Below, in pieces: positions 43,029 through 51,212 of a stretch of DNA of 64,000 bases. Positions within the stretch are counted from its first letter, which is position 1. Each line of letters starts with the position of its first letter. The position numbers and the translations under genes were made by a program. Source of the stretch: Streptomyces sp. CG1 (lineage in GTDB: Bacteria; Actinomycetota; Actinomycetes; Streptomycetales; Streptomycetaceae); NCBI RefSeq assembly GCF_041080625.1, contig NZ_CP163518.1, forward strand, positions 8,239,501 through 8,303,500. Reading direction: 5' to 3'. The notes under the pieces were generated by a model. The model saw only the letters and a list, made by a program, of their open reading frames with translations. It was not told where the DNA came from and ran no database searches.

Positions 43029-44444
43029 TCAGGACCCCGAAGGCGGCTGGTTGGGGTAGACCCAGCTCGTCGGTGTCGGGGAACCGGTTGCCGACGGCCC
43101 GGTAGAAGGCGGAGGCGATGCGGCAGGGCTGCTCGTTCCTCCGGGAGCCGGGCCGGCAGGCGGCGCGGCACCAGCGCGGTTCATGTTGCCGCCCGGAGCC
43201 GAAGCGCCAGCGAACTGACCACCGAGGTCGCCTCCTTCGGAACCTCCCGTTTCGCCCTCGCTGGGCCGGGTGATGAGCGGTGGGATGCCGGGGCGCTGGA
43301 TCAGGGCTCGACCCTTGTCGCCGGAGGCGTTCGGGTCTTCGCCATACCGGAAGCGGGTCTGCGGCTTGGGCGGTCCGGCGTCGATGCCCTCCTTGCTGAG
43401 GTTGCCGCCGGACGGGTTGATCCCGGAGGCGACACCGTCACTGCCTGCGCCGGGGACCTGGCTCGGACCCTGCGGCGCAGGAGTGCCAGTGCTGGCCCGC
43501 ATCGCCAGGCTGCCCGCGGTCTTCGCGGCCCCCGCAGCGACTGCCATGCCGGCGACGCCGGTACGGTGCAGGTCGTCGTGGCCGCCACCGTCGCTCGCCC
43601 AGTGAACGAACTTGTACGTCGCATACGGGCAGAGCAGCACCAAGACCATCACGACGATGCCTGCCATCGCGTCGGACAGGGCTGCCATGCCGTCGCGGGC
43701 GTCGGACTTGCCCATCGCGGAGACGCCGATGAGGAAGACGACGGTCATGAGGAGTTTTGAAACGACCAGGGTGGTGGTGGCCTCGATCCAGCCGCGCCGC
43801 CATCGCTTGGCGACCTCCCAGCCGCCGCCGGATCCAGCGAAGACGGCCAGGGCGACCATGATCAGGACGCCGACCTTACGGGCGACCATCACGCCCCAGT
43901 ACATGAACGCGCCGATCGCGCAGCCTAGGGCGACCAGGGCCGGGACGCCCCAGCCGAGGCCGTACATCGGCCCCAACTCGTTGACCTTGATGACGCGGCG
44001 GATCGCGTCGTCGACTGAGCTGTTGGCTGCTTTGAACAGGCCGTCGGACAAGGCGTCGACCACGGTGATGGCGACGGTGGTGAAGGCGACGGCGCAGAAG
44101 CTGAAGAGGACGCCGGTCATGGTGCCGATCGCGGCTTGAGCGAGGGCGCGTTCGTCCCGTCGCCAGGCCGCGAACATCAACTGGATGCAGAACGTGCCCA
44201 CGGTCAGCGCGAGCCCGATGGGTAGCAGCAGTTCGTAGTTGTCTCGGAACCATCCGGCGTTGAGGTCGATGGCGGTGGTTTCGTTGACGGCCTTGGCGGC
44301 GAGATCGGCTGCGCTGGCGGCCAGTTCTCCCGCTGACTTCGCGATCCATGCTCCGATGCCGTCGGTGACGCTCCCGGCGGGATTGGTGACGAAGTCGACG
44401 GCGCCGCAGACCTTGTCCATCAGCGGAAAGTCGCAGACTCCCAT
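43029..44444 (-). CDS. VirB6/TrbL-like polytopic membrane protein
   Basis: The 471-residue protein begins with a short periplasmic segment (VCGAVDFVTNPAGSVTDGIG) and has about six membrane helices (ELLLPIGLALTVGTFCIQL, VLFSFCAVAFTTVAITVV, VPALVALGCAIGAFMYWG, VGVLIMVALAVFAGSGGGW, LLMTVVFLIGVSAM, AGIVVMVLVLLCPYATYKF). A long Pro/Gly/Ser-rich cytoplasmic tail follows. Such proteins form the inner-membrane core of T4SSs. ATG 44444 with gaaaggagg upstream. Confidence 0.82.
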   Translation of the reverse strand: MGVCDFPLMDKVCGAVDFVTNPAGSVTDGIGAWIAKSAGELAASAADLAAKAVNETTAIDLNAGWFRDNYELLLPIGLALTVGTFCIQLMFAAWRRDERALAQAAIGTMTGVLFSFCAVAFTTVAITVVDALSDGLFKAANSSVDDAIRRVIKVNELGPMYGLGWGVPALVALGCAIGAFMYWGVMVARKVGVLIMVALAVFAGSGGGWEVAKRWRRGWIEATTTLVVSKLLMTVVFLIGVSAMGKSDARDGMAALSDAMAGIVVMVLVLLCPYATYKFVHWASDGGGHDDLHRTGVAGMAVAAGAAKTAGSLAMRASTGTPAPQGPSQVPGAGSDGVASGINPSGGNLSKEGIDAGPPKPQTRFRYGEDPNASGDKGRALIQRPGIPPLITRPSEGETGGSEGGDLGGQFAGASAPGGNMNRAGAAPPAGPAPGGTSSPAASPPPSTGPSATGSPTPTSWVYPNQPPSGS

Positions 44445-44471
44445 GGCGATACCTCCTTTCTGGATTGGGGG

Positions 44472-45161
44472 TCAGGGCGCGACGGACGGCATGACGCCGG
44501 CCAGAGCGCAGGGCTGCTTGGGTCGGCACTGGACCGCGAGGGTGGTGACGCGGTCCTCCGCGCCTCCGGCGGGCGAGCCCTTCCATGCGATCGACTGCTT
44601 GCCGGAGACGGTCACGGCGTAGAGGTACGCCTGCGTGATCGCTCCGGGGTCTGCCTGAAGAGCCTGGGTGAACGAGTCCGGGAAGTGGCCCTCGTTCACC
44701 TTGGCAGTGGCGAACTGGCCGTTGGCGGCCATCTCCTTCCACAGCACGGGCGAGGGGATGATCGCGTCGACCGAAGCCGGGTCGGCGTACTTGGTCTCGG
44801 TGGTCAGCCACCGGTGCAGGGCGGCCAGCAACTCGGCCTGGGAGTAGGCGCGGGTGTCGTAGGACCACAGCGCCGCTGCGGCTGCCTTCCCGAACGTGAT
44901 CGGATCGTGGGTGTTCGGTGGGACCGGGAGGGCGTGAGGGCGTGCACTCGGTGAGGGCGACCCTGACGGCGAAGGTGTTGGAGAGGAGGGGGCGGCCGAA
45001 CTCGTATGCGGTGCGGAAGCCTTGGAGGGGTTCCTGCCATCGCGGGTGATGTAGGCGGCCAGACCGGCGAGGGCGACGAGCACCACCAGGACGGCGGTGC
45101 CGAGCAGCGCCCGGCGGCGCACGCGAGATGCGCCGCCGGAGTTCGAGGAGCGGGGAGCCAT
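44472..45161 (-). CDS. VirB8/TcpC-like conjugation protein
   Basis: The 229-residue protein has one N-terminal membrane helix (RALLGTAVLVVLVALAGLAAY), a Ser/Pro-rich spacer and an extracytoplasmic domain (ITFGKAAAAALWSYDTRAYS, FPDSFTQALQADPGAITQAYLYAV). This fits the VirB8/TcpC class that links channel parts outside the membrane. ATG 45161 overlaps the stop of the DUF6112 gene. Assignment rests on topology and position. Confidence 0.7.
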   Translation of the reverse strand: MAPRSSNSGGASRVRRRALLGTAVLVVLVALAGLAAYITRDGRNPSKASAPHTSSAAPSSPTPSPSGSPSPSARPHALPVPPNTHDPITFGKAAAAALWSYDTRAYSQAELLAALHRWLTTETKYADPASVDAIIPSPVLWKEMAANGQFATAKVNEGHFPDSFTQALQADPGAITQAYLYAVTVSGKQSIAWKGSPAGGAEDRVTTLAVQCRPKQPCALAGVMPSVAP

Positions 45162-45469
45162 CAGTGGACCTGCGACCCGAGCGTGCTGAAGAACGCGACC
45201 ACGCCGTTCGCGGCACCCAACAGGAGGGCCGCGCCAGCGCTGACCAGCACGCCCTTCTTGCCGTTGGCCTCGGCCTGGTGGCCGCCGGAGTGGTGGCCCC
45301 AGGCCCACACGCCCGCGCTGACGGCGAGCGCGCCGACCACGGCGATGATGCCGAAGAGGTTGATGGAGCCCATCACCTCCTTGAGGACAGAGAGGCCCGG
45401 CAAGCCGCCCTCGTTTGGCTTGATCCCGGGGTCGTAGGCGAGCTGGACGACCTTGTCAGCGAGGTACAT
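45161..45469 (-). CDS. DUF6112 (VirB2-pilin-like) membrane protein
   Basis: The 102-residue protein has GGLPGLSVLKEVMGSINLFG, followed by two membrane helices (IAVVGALAVSAGVWAWG; GVLVSAGAALLLGAANGVVAF) separated by a basic loop. This is the DUF6112 pattern of actinobacterial T4SS operons and resembles VirB2-type pilins in size and topology. ATG 45469 with ggagttcg upstream. Confidence 0.78.
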   Translation of the reverse strand: MYLADKVVQLAYDPGIKPNEGGLPGLSVLKEVMGSINLFGIIAVVGALAVSAGVWAWGHHSGGHQAEANGKKGVLVSAGAALLLGAANGVVAFFSTLGSQVH

Positions 45470-45557
45470 TGCGAACTCCAGTTCGATTTAGTGCGCGCCA
45501 AAGCCCGAGAGGGCGCAGCGGCGGTGCGAGAAGAAGAGGGGAGGGGGAAAGTGCCGG

Positions 45558-46703
45558 TCAGACGACTCGGCGGGCCGCGAGAATCTGCGGCTTCCAGGAC
45601 GCGAGAGTCGCGAGGCGGACCACGTCGCCGCTGTGCGGGGCGTTCACGATCAAGCCCTGGCCGATGACCATTCCGACGTGTTCCGGGACTTCGGCAGTCC
45701 CCTCGGTGAAGACGAGATCACCGGGCTGGAGAGCGTCGACCGATACCGGCTTGCCCTCCTTGACCTGCGTGTACGTCGTCCGTGTCAGGGTGACCCCGGC
45801 GGCCTTGTACGACTGCTGCATCAGCGAGGAGCAGTCGCAGCGGCCCATGGGGTCGGGCCCGTGGGAGTCGGTGCAGCTCCCGCCCCACTGATACGGCGTG
45901 TCGAGCTGGCCGAGCGCCCAGCGGATCGCCGTCTGGACCTTCGGCGAAGCGTCGGCCGGAATCTTGTATCCGGCCGGCAGCGCACCGGGCGGGATGGTTC
46001 CGAAGCCGGTGCCGTCCCCGTCGGCCGTACAACCGCTCGCAGTACTGGGCGGAGGGCTACCGGTGCCGGCCGAGCCGGACGGCGAAGGACTCGGTGACGC
46101 GCCGCCGGCCTTCGACAGCAACGGCTCGATCGCCTTCTGCAAGGCGGTGGCCAGGGGCTCCCACTTCGCATAAGCCTCGGGGAAACCAGACCCCTGCACC
46201 GCCTGGGCTGCCTGGGTGACGGACAGGGACTGCCAGCCCGAGACCTTCTCCAGCGCCTCGTAGAACTTCGTCGAGGCGCGCACCGGGTCGAGGACCTCGT
46301 TCGCGGTGCCCCATCCCTGCGACGGACGCTGCTGGAACAGGCCCAGTGAATCGCGGTCGCCGTAGGTCAGGTTCCGCAGGCCGCTCTCCTGCAGGGCTGT
46401 CGCCAGGGCCACGATCTGCCCCCGGGCCGGGATGTTCATCGCGACGCCGGTGGCCTGGATCGTCTTGGCGTTGGGCACCTGCTCGGCCGGATCGTCCAAC
46501 CCCGGCACGGAGACCGTCCCCTTGCCTCCGCCGTCCAGGATCGCCTTCACCTGAGCGGCAACGGCTGATGTATCCACAGCCTGTGCACCGCCGGTCGAGC
46601 AGGAGGCCGAAGCAGTCCCGGCACCGATGGCGAGGATCGGAACGGCCAACAGCAGCGGACCGGATGCGAAGAGACCGACGACGGCTCCGGTGGTCTTCTT
46701 CAT
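45558..46703 (-). CDS. Secreted lytic enzyme with transglycosylase-like and NlpC/P60 domains
   Basis: The 381-residue protein starts with a signal peptide (KKTTGAVVGLFASGPLLLAV). A lysozyme-like part follows (QIVALATALQESGLRNLTYG, DSLGLFQQRPSQGWG), with the catalytic Glu in LQES. The C-terminal NlpC/P60 domain has Cys in CDCSSLMQQSY and His in EHVGMVIGQG. It opens peptidoglycan for the channel, the role of VirB1. It is the first gene of the transfer operon. Confidence 0.85.
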   Translation of the reverse strand: MKKTTGAVVGLFASGPLLLAVPILAIGAGTASASCSTGGAQAVDTSAVAAQVKAILDGGGKGTVSVPGLDDPAEQVPNAKTIQATGVAMNIPARGQIVALATALQESGLRNLTYGDRDSLGLFQQRPSQGWGTANEVLDPVRASTKFYEALEKVSGWQSLSVTQAAQAVQGSGFPEAYAKWEPLATALQKAIEPLLSKAGGASPSPSPSGSAGTGSPPPSTASGCTADGDGTGFGTIPPGALPAGYKIPADASPKVQTAIRWALGQLDTPYQWGGSCTDSHGPDPMGRCDCSSLMQQSYKAAGVTLTRTTYTQVKEGKPVSVDALQPGDLVFTEGTAEVPEHVGMVIGQGLIVNAPHSGDVVRLATLASWKPQILAARRVV

Positions 46704-47281
46704 CGCCGCCGCCGTTCACCGAGGAAGCGGTGCCAGCCAGATAGGGGTGATGGGTCAGGGCGCGGGGGTATCAGGGCATGCTGCATCGCAGCGGCTCCTT
46801 GGGGTTCGTAGGAGGCGCGGTGCCGACTTCTCGTGCAAAGCCGTCGGCACCGCGCCGATGTGAATCCGCCTCTCAGGGCGGGCCCGGATCAGAGGAGTTG
46901 GTAGCTCCCGGACGCCGGTCTCAGGTCACGCGCGGCAGCCAGCCGCGCTCGTAATCTCAGGCGGTACACCGGATCTCCTCACGGCTTCGGGAACGAGGGG
47001 CCAACGGGCCTCCCCTGCTGCCCCTTTGGACGAGACAACACGGATAAGCACAGGTCAGCTGGGGTGGAGCGAGGCTCCGTCCCGGTGACATGGCGAGACA
47101 GTAGACCGGGATTCCGGCCGCACCAAACGGCTCCCGGGTCCGACCCCAGAGCACCGCACGGCTCGTTAGGTGCAGCCGGAAAGCGCGGCTAACCTCCGGC
47201 GCAATCCCGCTCCGAACGGCCGCTGTTGGGCGCGTTCCGGAATGGGTCCAGTCCCGCCGTGCCCTGAAAGAGGCCCCGCAC
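46704..47281. promoter_or_regulatory. Divergent intergenic region at the head of the transfer operon
   Basis: This 578-bp gap separates the minus-strand transfer operon from the plus-strand methyltransferase and must hold the promoters of both. I see no coding sequence. Its main structure is the 14-bp inverted repeat at 46814-46856. Confidence 0.5.
46814..46856. promoter_or_regulatory. 14-bp inverted repeat (operator or attenuator)
   Basis: GGCGCGGTGCCGAC (46814-46827) and GTCGGCACCGCGCC (46843-46856) are perfect complements with a 15-nt loop. They lie about 110 bp upstream of the first transfer gene. An operator for an element regulator or a leader attenuator are both possible. Confidence 0.5.
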
Positions 47282-48028
47282 ATGAGCTACACGCTGCACC
47301 GAGGCGACGCCCTCACCGTGCTGAAGTCCCTCCCGGACGAGAGCATCAACGCCGTCATCACCGACCCGCCGTACAACTCCGGCGGACGTACCAGCTCGGA
47401 CCGCACCGGTCGCACCGCGCGAGCCAAGTACGTCACCAGCAACAGTGCGCACGACCTGCAGAACTTCCCCGGGGAGAACCGCGACCAGCGGAGCTACCGG
47501 AGCTGGCTGACCGCCCTGCTCACCGAGGCGTACCGGGCCTCCACCGAGCACTCGGTCGCCATCGTCTTCTCGGACTGGCGCCAGGAGCCGACCACGTCCG
47601 ACGCCCTGCAGATGGCGGGCTGGACCTGGAGCGGCACGATCCCCTGGATCAAGCCCGCCAGCCGGCCTCGCAAGGGCGGGTTCAAACAGTCGGCCGAGTT
47701 CATCACCTGGGGCGTCAAGGGAAGCCTGGCGAAGGACCGGGACCTGTACCTGCCCGGCCACTTCATCGCCTCCCAGCCGCGCAAGGACCGGGTGCACATC
47801 ACCCAGAAGCCGGTCGAGATCATGCAGCAGCTCGTGCAGATCTGCCCCGAAGGAGGAGTCGTCCTGGACCCGTTCACGGGTAGCGGCTCAACGGGGGTCG
47901 CGGCCCTCCGCGAGGGACGTCGGTTCGTGGGCGTCGAGCTCTCCTCGCACTATGCCGACGTGGCCGAGCAGCGACTTCGCGCGGAGCTGACGCAGGACGA
48001 CTTCGTCCTGGCCGGACCGGAGGAGTGA
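47282..48028 (+). CDS. Site-specific DNA methyltransferase (N4-cytosine or N6-adenine, beta class)
   Basis: The 248-residue enzyme has the catalytic motif DPPYNSGG near residues 30-37 and the AdoMet motif DPFTGSGSTGVAALREG near the C-terminus, the order of the beta class. HITQKPVEIMQQLVQI precedes motif I as usual. DPPY enzymes methylate an exocyclic amino group; the target sequence cannot be read. ATG 47282 with agaggcc upstream. It converges on a NucS-like nuclease gene, so the pair may be a restriction-modification system; an orphan enzyme is the alternative. Confidence 0.85.
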   Translation: MSYTLHRGDALTVLKSLPDESINAVITDPPYNSGGRTSSDRTGRTARAKYVTSNSAHDLQNFPGENRDQRSYRSWLTALLTEAYRASTEHSVAIVFSDWRQEPTTSDALQMAGWTWSGTIPWIKPASRPRKGGFKQSAEFITWGVKGSLAKDRDLYLPGHFIASQPRKDRVHITQKPVEIMQQLVQICPEGGVVLDPFTGSGSTGVAALREGRRFVGVELSSHYADVAEQRLRAELTQDDFVLAGPEE

Positions 48029-48071
48029 TCATGAGAGCGGAGAGCCGGGGGCCCGCGGACCGCAGACGCCG

Positions 48072-48115
48072 AAGGGCGGCTGACGCATCGAGTAACCGAT
48101 GCGTCAGCCGCCCTT
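48072..48115. terminator. Bidirectional hairpin terminator
   Basis: AAGGGCGGCTGACGCATCG (48072-48090) pairs perfectly over 19 bp with 48097-48115 around the loop AGTAAC. It lies between the convergent methyltransferase and nuclease genes and should terminate both. Confidence 0.85.
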
Positions 48116-48122
48116 ATGTATG

Positions 48123-49058
48123 TCAGGCCGCCTCGAACGCCCGACGGATCAACGGTGCTGCCTTCTCCATGTCGGCCGCCGACGCGAGGCGTACCTCCAG
48201 GTCCCCGGTCCCGAGGTGCCCGATGCCGCGCATGTCCCGGGTGAAGCCGTCCTCCAGCGCGACGGTGTCCGGGTCGAGTCTGAGGTAGACGAGGATCGCC
48301 TCGTGCTTCGGACGGAAGATCACGGAGGCGACGTTCACCAGCCGCCGGTAGGCGATGTAGTGCCGGAGAGGGGCTACCTCGACCTCGCCCCACGCCGTGA
48401 GCGCGTCGTCCAGCTCTGCGTACAGGTCCTGCAGGCACTCCGGGACGAGACTAGGACCTGCCAGCGTAGAAGTCACCGGGGCCGCCGGCGCGCTGGTGAT
48501 CGCTGCGCCTCGCTCCCTGGTGCGCCGAGACGAAGCAGCGTTCGCCGAACCGGGCGAGCAGTCCACTAGCAGCAGGCTCAGCAAGTCGCCCTCGAAGACG
48601 CGATAGCGAACCAGGTCGATCCGCTCGGGCAGCCGCTGCACGGCCACGCGGTCGTGGTGGGAGAAGCTGGCCGCGATGCAAACCATCCGCGGGCGACGCC
48701 AGTCGATGGTCTCGGCAGCCTCCGCGCCGAGTATCCTCCGGACGAGCGCCTCGACCTCGTGGTGCGCGGAGTCCAGCCAGGACAGGTAGGAGACGGCCTG
48801 CGACAGCACCCCGCTGTCGGAATTTTTTTTGTACTCGATCACCACCGGGCTGCCGTTCTCGTCAAGCCCCAGGGTGTCGATCCGACCCCGGTGCCACGGC
48901 CCGGTCGGGTACTCCGACGCCAGGAACCGGATGCCGAGCATCCCCTCCAGGCCAGCCTCGACCCGCCGCTGCAGCTCCACCTCCAGCGCCACCGTCGAAC
49001 CGGGCAGCTCGACGTCCCGCCCGTCCGCGTCTCGGCGGAACAACATCAGCTCGGCCAC
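48123..49058 (-). CDS. NucS-like nuclease with a C-terminal DUF5655 domain
   Basis: The 311-residue protein has an N-terminal PD-(D/E)xK-type nuclease. GRIDTLGLDENGSPVVIEYKKN gives Asp and the EYKK catalytic strand, and LSQAVSYLSWLD follows as in NucS/DUF91 proteins. The C-terminal part (LDDALTAWGEVEVAPLRHYIAYRR, VASVIFRPKHEAILVYLRL) matches DUF5655. The GTG at 49058 with gggagg 8 bp upstream is chosen; ATG 49046 is close. The AAA AAA AAT codons at the catalytic lysines make an A8 run (48823-48830), very unusual in such GC-rich DNA. With the convergent methyltransferase it may act in restriction. Confidence 0.78.
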   Translation of the reverse strand: MAELMLFRRDADGRDVELPGSTVALEVELQRRVEAGLEGMLGIRFLASEYPTGPWHRGRIDTLGLDENGSPVVIEYKKNSDSGVLSQAVSYLSWLDSAHHEVEALVRRILGAEAAETIDWRRPRMVCIAASFSHHDRVAVQRLPERIDLVRYRVFEGDLLSLLLVDCSPGSANAASSRRTRERGAAITSAPAAPVTSTLAGPSLVPECLQDLYAELDDALTAWGEVEVAPLRHYIAYRRLVNVASVIFRPKHEAILVYLRLDPDTVALEDGFTRDMRGIGHLGTGDLEVRLASAADMEKAAPLIRRAFEAA

Positions 49059-49462
49059 CAGCGTTCCCTCCCGTGATCTCTGCAAGAGAACCAATCGACG
49101 AGGGGCTCCAGGTATTCCGCATCCGTCCAGCCGAAACGGCTGTTTGCCCAGTTCCCAGGGCTGCCGCGCCCGCACGCTAGGTTGTTGCCGACCACACGAC
49201 GGAGGGCTGACGGAAGGGGCGATTGTTGAGTTCCGACAAGCACGCGAGCCCGGGTGACCGTACGAGCTGCCGCCGTGCCAGCGAGCCAGCAGGTGGTCAC
49301 TATGTGGTGAGAGCCGGGGTGCGCCGGTGGAAAGCCGGTGGACAGACGCCTTTGGACGGTGCAGCACGGGGCGGCACGGCTCAACCGGGTGCACCTGTTC
49401 TGATCAGGGGAAACGTCACGAGGCGGCACCACGCGGCACCGGGCAACATGATCGCTCGCGGT

Positions 49463-49481
49463 CTCGTAATGCGCAGGTCTC
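49463..49481 (+). other. Candidate attachment-site core resembling tRNA-Thr(CGT)
   Basis: CTCGTAATGCGCAGGTCTC resembles the anticodon-loop to variable-loop part of Streptomyces tRNA-Thr(CGT), differing at about one base from the sequence as I remember it. No T-arm or acceptor stem follows, so this is not a tRNA gene but could be the half-site left by an element that integrates in that tRNA. Confidence 0.4.
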
Positions 49482-49588
49482 ACCACTCGACGTGCACCGA
49501 CTTCCCTCCACGCCCGGTGACGGCCTCAAGAGCGCCGAGTCGGTTCTGAAGCCGGCCCGCGCCCAACCGCGAACAGCGACGTGCCTCG

Positions 49589-49621
49589 TCGGGGACATCT
49601 CGGGGACTTTTCGGGGACTTT
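49589..49621 (+). repeat. Three tandem 11-bp repeats
   Basis: TCGGGGACATC, TCGGGGACTTT and TCGGGGACTTT follow each other without gaps, about 110 bp from the tRNA-like core. Spacing of one helical turn is typical of arm-type integrase sites, though other proteins could bind. Confidence 0.55.
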
Positions 49622-49690
49622 CCGCCGGGTAAGCAGGGAAGGCCCTGACAGCGCCGAAAGAAGCGAACTCGCTGGTCAGGGCCTGTTTCC

Positions 49691-49801
49691 CTAGCACTCG
49701 ATGATGTTCACCGCGAGCCCGCCCCGCGCCGTCTCCTTGTACTTCAAGGTCATGTGGGCGCCGTGCACTTCGAAGTCCTCAGCCGGGCTGACCTTCTATA
49801 C
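49691..49801 (-). pseudogene. sdaA: 3' fragment of L-serine dehydratase (sdaA)
   Basis: Read on the minus strand, the last codons before the TAG at 49691-49693 encode [20 protein letters not shown], then IIEC, the conserved C-terminus of L-serine ammonia-lyases. Only about 33 residues remain; upstream sequence is unrelated. It is a chromosomal fragment left by recombination or integration. Confidence 0.6.
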
Positions 49802-49878
49802 CTGAATTCCAGTTCGGTCAAACAGCGATCTCCATAGATCCTCGCAGCTCCTGCTTGCTGCTCAACCGGAGGATTGTC

Positions 49879-50592
49879 ATGGGCAACAATGTCGATCTGG
49901 AGCGAAACCCGGCCTCATTGGGAACAGACCTGGCGCTTGTCCCCGAGGGAGCCCCGGTCGGCCGTTTCCACGTCGCGCGACAGCGCGGTGGCAGCCCGAT
50001 GGCGTTGTCGGCCTGGCGGGTCACCACTGACGATCGTGTCCTGGCCGATGCTCTGGCTGGGTTGTACGGCGGTGTGCCAGAAGCATCGGGGCCAGCCGAT
50101 GGTCTCGGCTACGAGGTGCTGACCCGGCGAGATGCGGTCTCTATCTCGATGCACGGTGCCCAATCTCTTGCGCTCCGCATGGTGCTGAGGGGGGCGGGAG
50201 AGACCTTTCACGTTTGTGATGGTGTCAAACTCTTGGAGCCGTTGGGTGCGAGCGATGAACCTTGCGGCTGCGGTCCCACACTCGCTGAGCGCAAGGCTGC
50301 AGCCAGGGCAGGCCATGGACCGAAGCCAGAAGTGCACCTTCGCTTCCGTTTGAGCGATCTTCCCGAGGCGGGAACGTTCCAACTGGTCTCGACCTCCTGG
50401 GAGTTTGCGGAGTCTCTTCCCTCGCTGGAGCATGCCTTGAACGAGGCGGGCGACCCGGCGCTGTGCGTACTTCGCTACGAGCTGGTGGAGTTCACTACGC
50501 GCTCCGGCGTAGAGGTCTGTTACCGAAGGCCGGTGGTCGAGGTCGCAGGGTGCTTGGCCGGCGGGCGGGAACACCTCCGCCTCGCAGCGTGA
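49879..50592 (+). CDS. Probable phage-type recombination directionality factor (phiC31 gp3-like)
   Basis: The 237-residue protein includes ALSAWRVTTDDRVLADALAGLYGG, ALRMVLRGAGETFHVCDG, then CGCGPTLAERKAAARAG (Cys-rich turn), VHLRFRLSDLPEAGTFQLVSTSWEFAESL and ELVEFTTRSGVEVCYRRPVV. This pattern matches Streptomyces phage gp3-family directionality factors, sometimes annotated as metal-binding hydrolases. They reverse serine-integrase recombination. ATG 49879 has ggagga 7 bp upstream. No integrase is visible nearby, so it may be an orphan. Confidence 0.55.
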   Translation: MGNNVDLERNPASLGTDLALVPEGAPVGRFHVARQRGGSPMALSAWRVTTDDRVLADALAGLYGGVPEASGPADGLGYEVLTRRDAVSISMHGAQSLALRMVLRGAGETFHVCDGVKLLEPLGASDEPCGCGPTLAERKAAARAGHGPKPEVHLRFRLSDLPEAGTFQLVSTSWEFAESLPSLEHALNEAGDPALCVLRYELVEFTTRSGVEVCYRRPVVEVAGCLAGGREHLRLAA

Positions 50593-50726
50593 GGTTCCGC
50601 TGTACACCGGGGCTCCTCGGCAGAAAAGAGTTGGTCTTCTGTCGAGACGTGCGGCTAGGGTTGCCTTGTCCCGAAGCGGCCAGTGGCCGCCGCTGTTGGC
50701 TGAGCGTAATAGAGGAGGTGTGACCG

Positions 50727-50798
50727 ATGGCTGTCGTTGAGATGGGCGCTGCCCGCATTCGGAAGTTCATTCAGTCCACCTCCGTGGCCTCCGGCTGA
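50727..50798 (+). CDS. Possible 23-residue peptide
   Basis: ATG at 50727 is preceded by gaggaggtg 7-8 bp upstream, a near-perfect RBS. The peptide begins MAVVEMGAARIRKF and ends IQSTSVASG, with several Ser/Thr and no Cys. It has no recognised relative. It may be a real small protein, a peptide precursor without visible modifying genes, or the start of a truncated gene. Confidence 0.35.
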   Translation: MAVVEMGAARIRKFIQSTSVASG

Positions 50799-50900
50799 CC
50801 TCACTCTCTTCCCGCGCCCGTGAGCGTGGTGCCGGGGCCACCCTTGTGAACGGTCCCCCCTTGTCTTTCTCTTCTCTCGCGGGTCCGTCCTCGTCTGGCG

Positions 50901-50990
50901 TTGTCGTCGGACAAGACGGGTACCGAGGTCGCCCGGGACCTGCGGGTGAGTCCGGAGGGGCTGCGTGGCTGGGTGAAGCAAGGTGCTCGG
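50901..50990 (+). mobile_element. IS3-family OrfA remnant
   Basis: SDKTGTEVARDLRVSPEGLR followed by GWVKQGARG matches the HTH start of IS3-type OrfA transposase subunits. Coding similarity is lost after about 30 residues, so only a fragment is present. Confidence 0.5.
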
Positions 50991-51212
50991 GGAGTAGCCT
51001 GCCAATGTGGCCGTCAGGGAAGGGTTCCAGGCGGCCCAGGGAGTCTGCCCACCTCCGTGTATGCAGAGCCGTCGGCTTGGTTGAGGCACGGCCTGGCACT
51101 GTCGCCGGTCGAGGACGCCGTCGATCCGGGACGGCGGCGTCCCAGCTTCAGCCCGCGCCTCTCGACCCGACAGGGGCGGATTCGGCGAGGTCATTGAGCG
51201 TGGCGTTGACCA

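Larger units (their letters stand above)
49059..49878. other. Gene-poor junction with element debris
   Basis: These 820 bp contain no gene with convincing codon usage. They hold a tRNA-Thr-like core at 49463-49481, three tandem 11-bp repeats at 49589-49621, a hairpin with GGCCCTGAC/GTCAGGGCC arms near 49644-49684, and a serine dehydratase 3' fragment at 49691-49801 (listed separately). Confidence 0.5.
50593..51212. other. Gene-poor stretch with remnants
   Basis: 620 bp containing one 23-codon ORF with a strong RBS (50727-50798) and a short transposase remnant (50901-50990). No other coding signal is seen. Confidence 0.45.

Noticed and set aside
48025..48125. CRISPR-like repeat structure near the methyltransferase end
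   Set aside because: It is a single perfect hairpin, not an array; no repeated spacers occur anywhere in the window.
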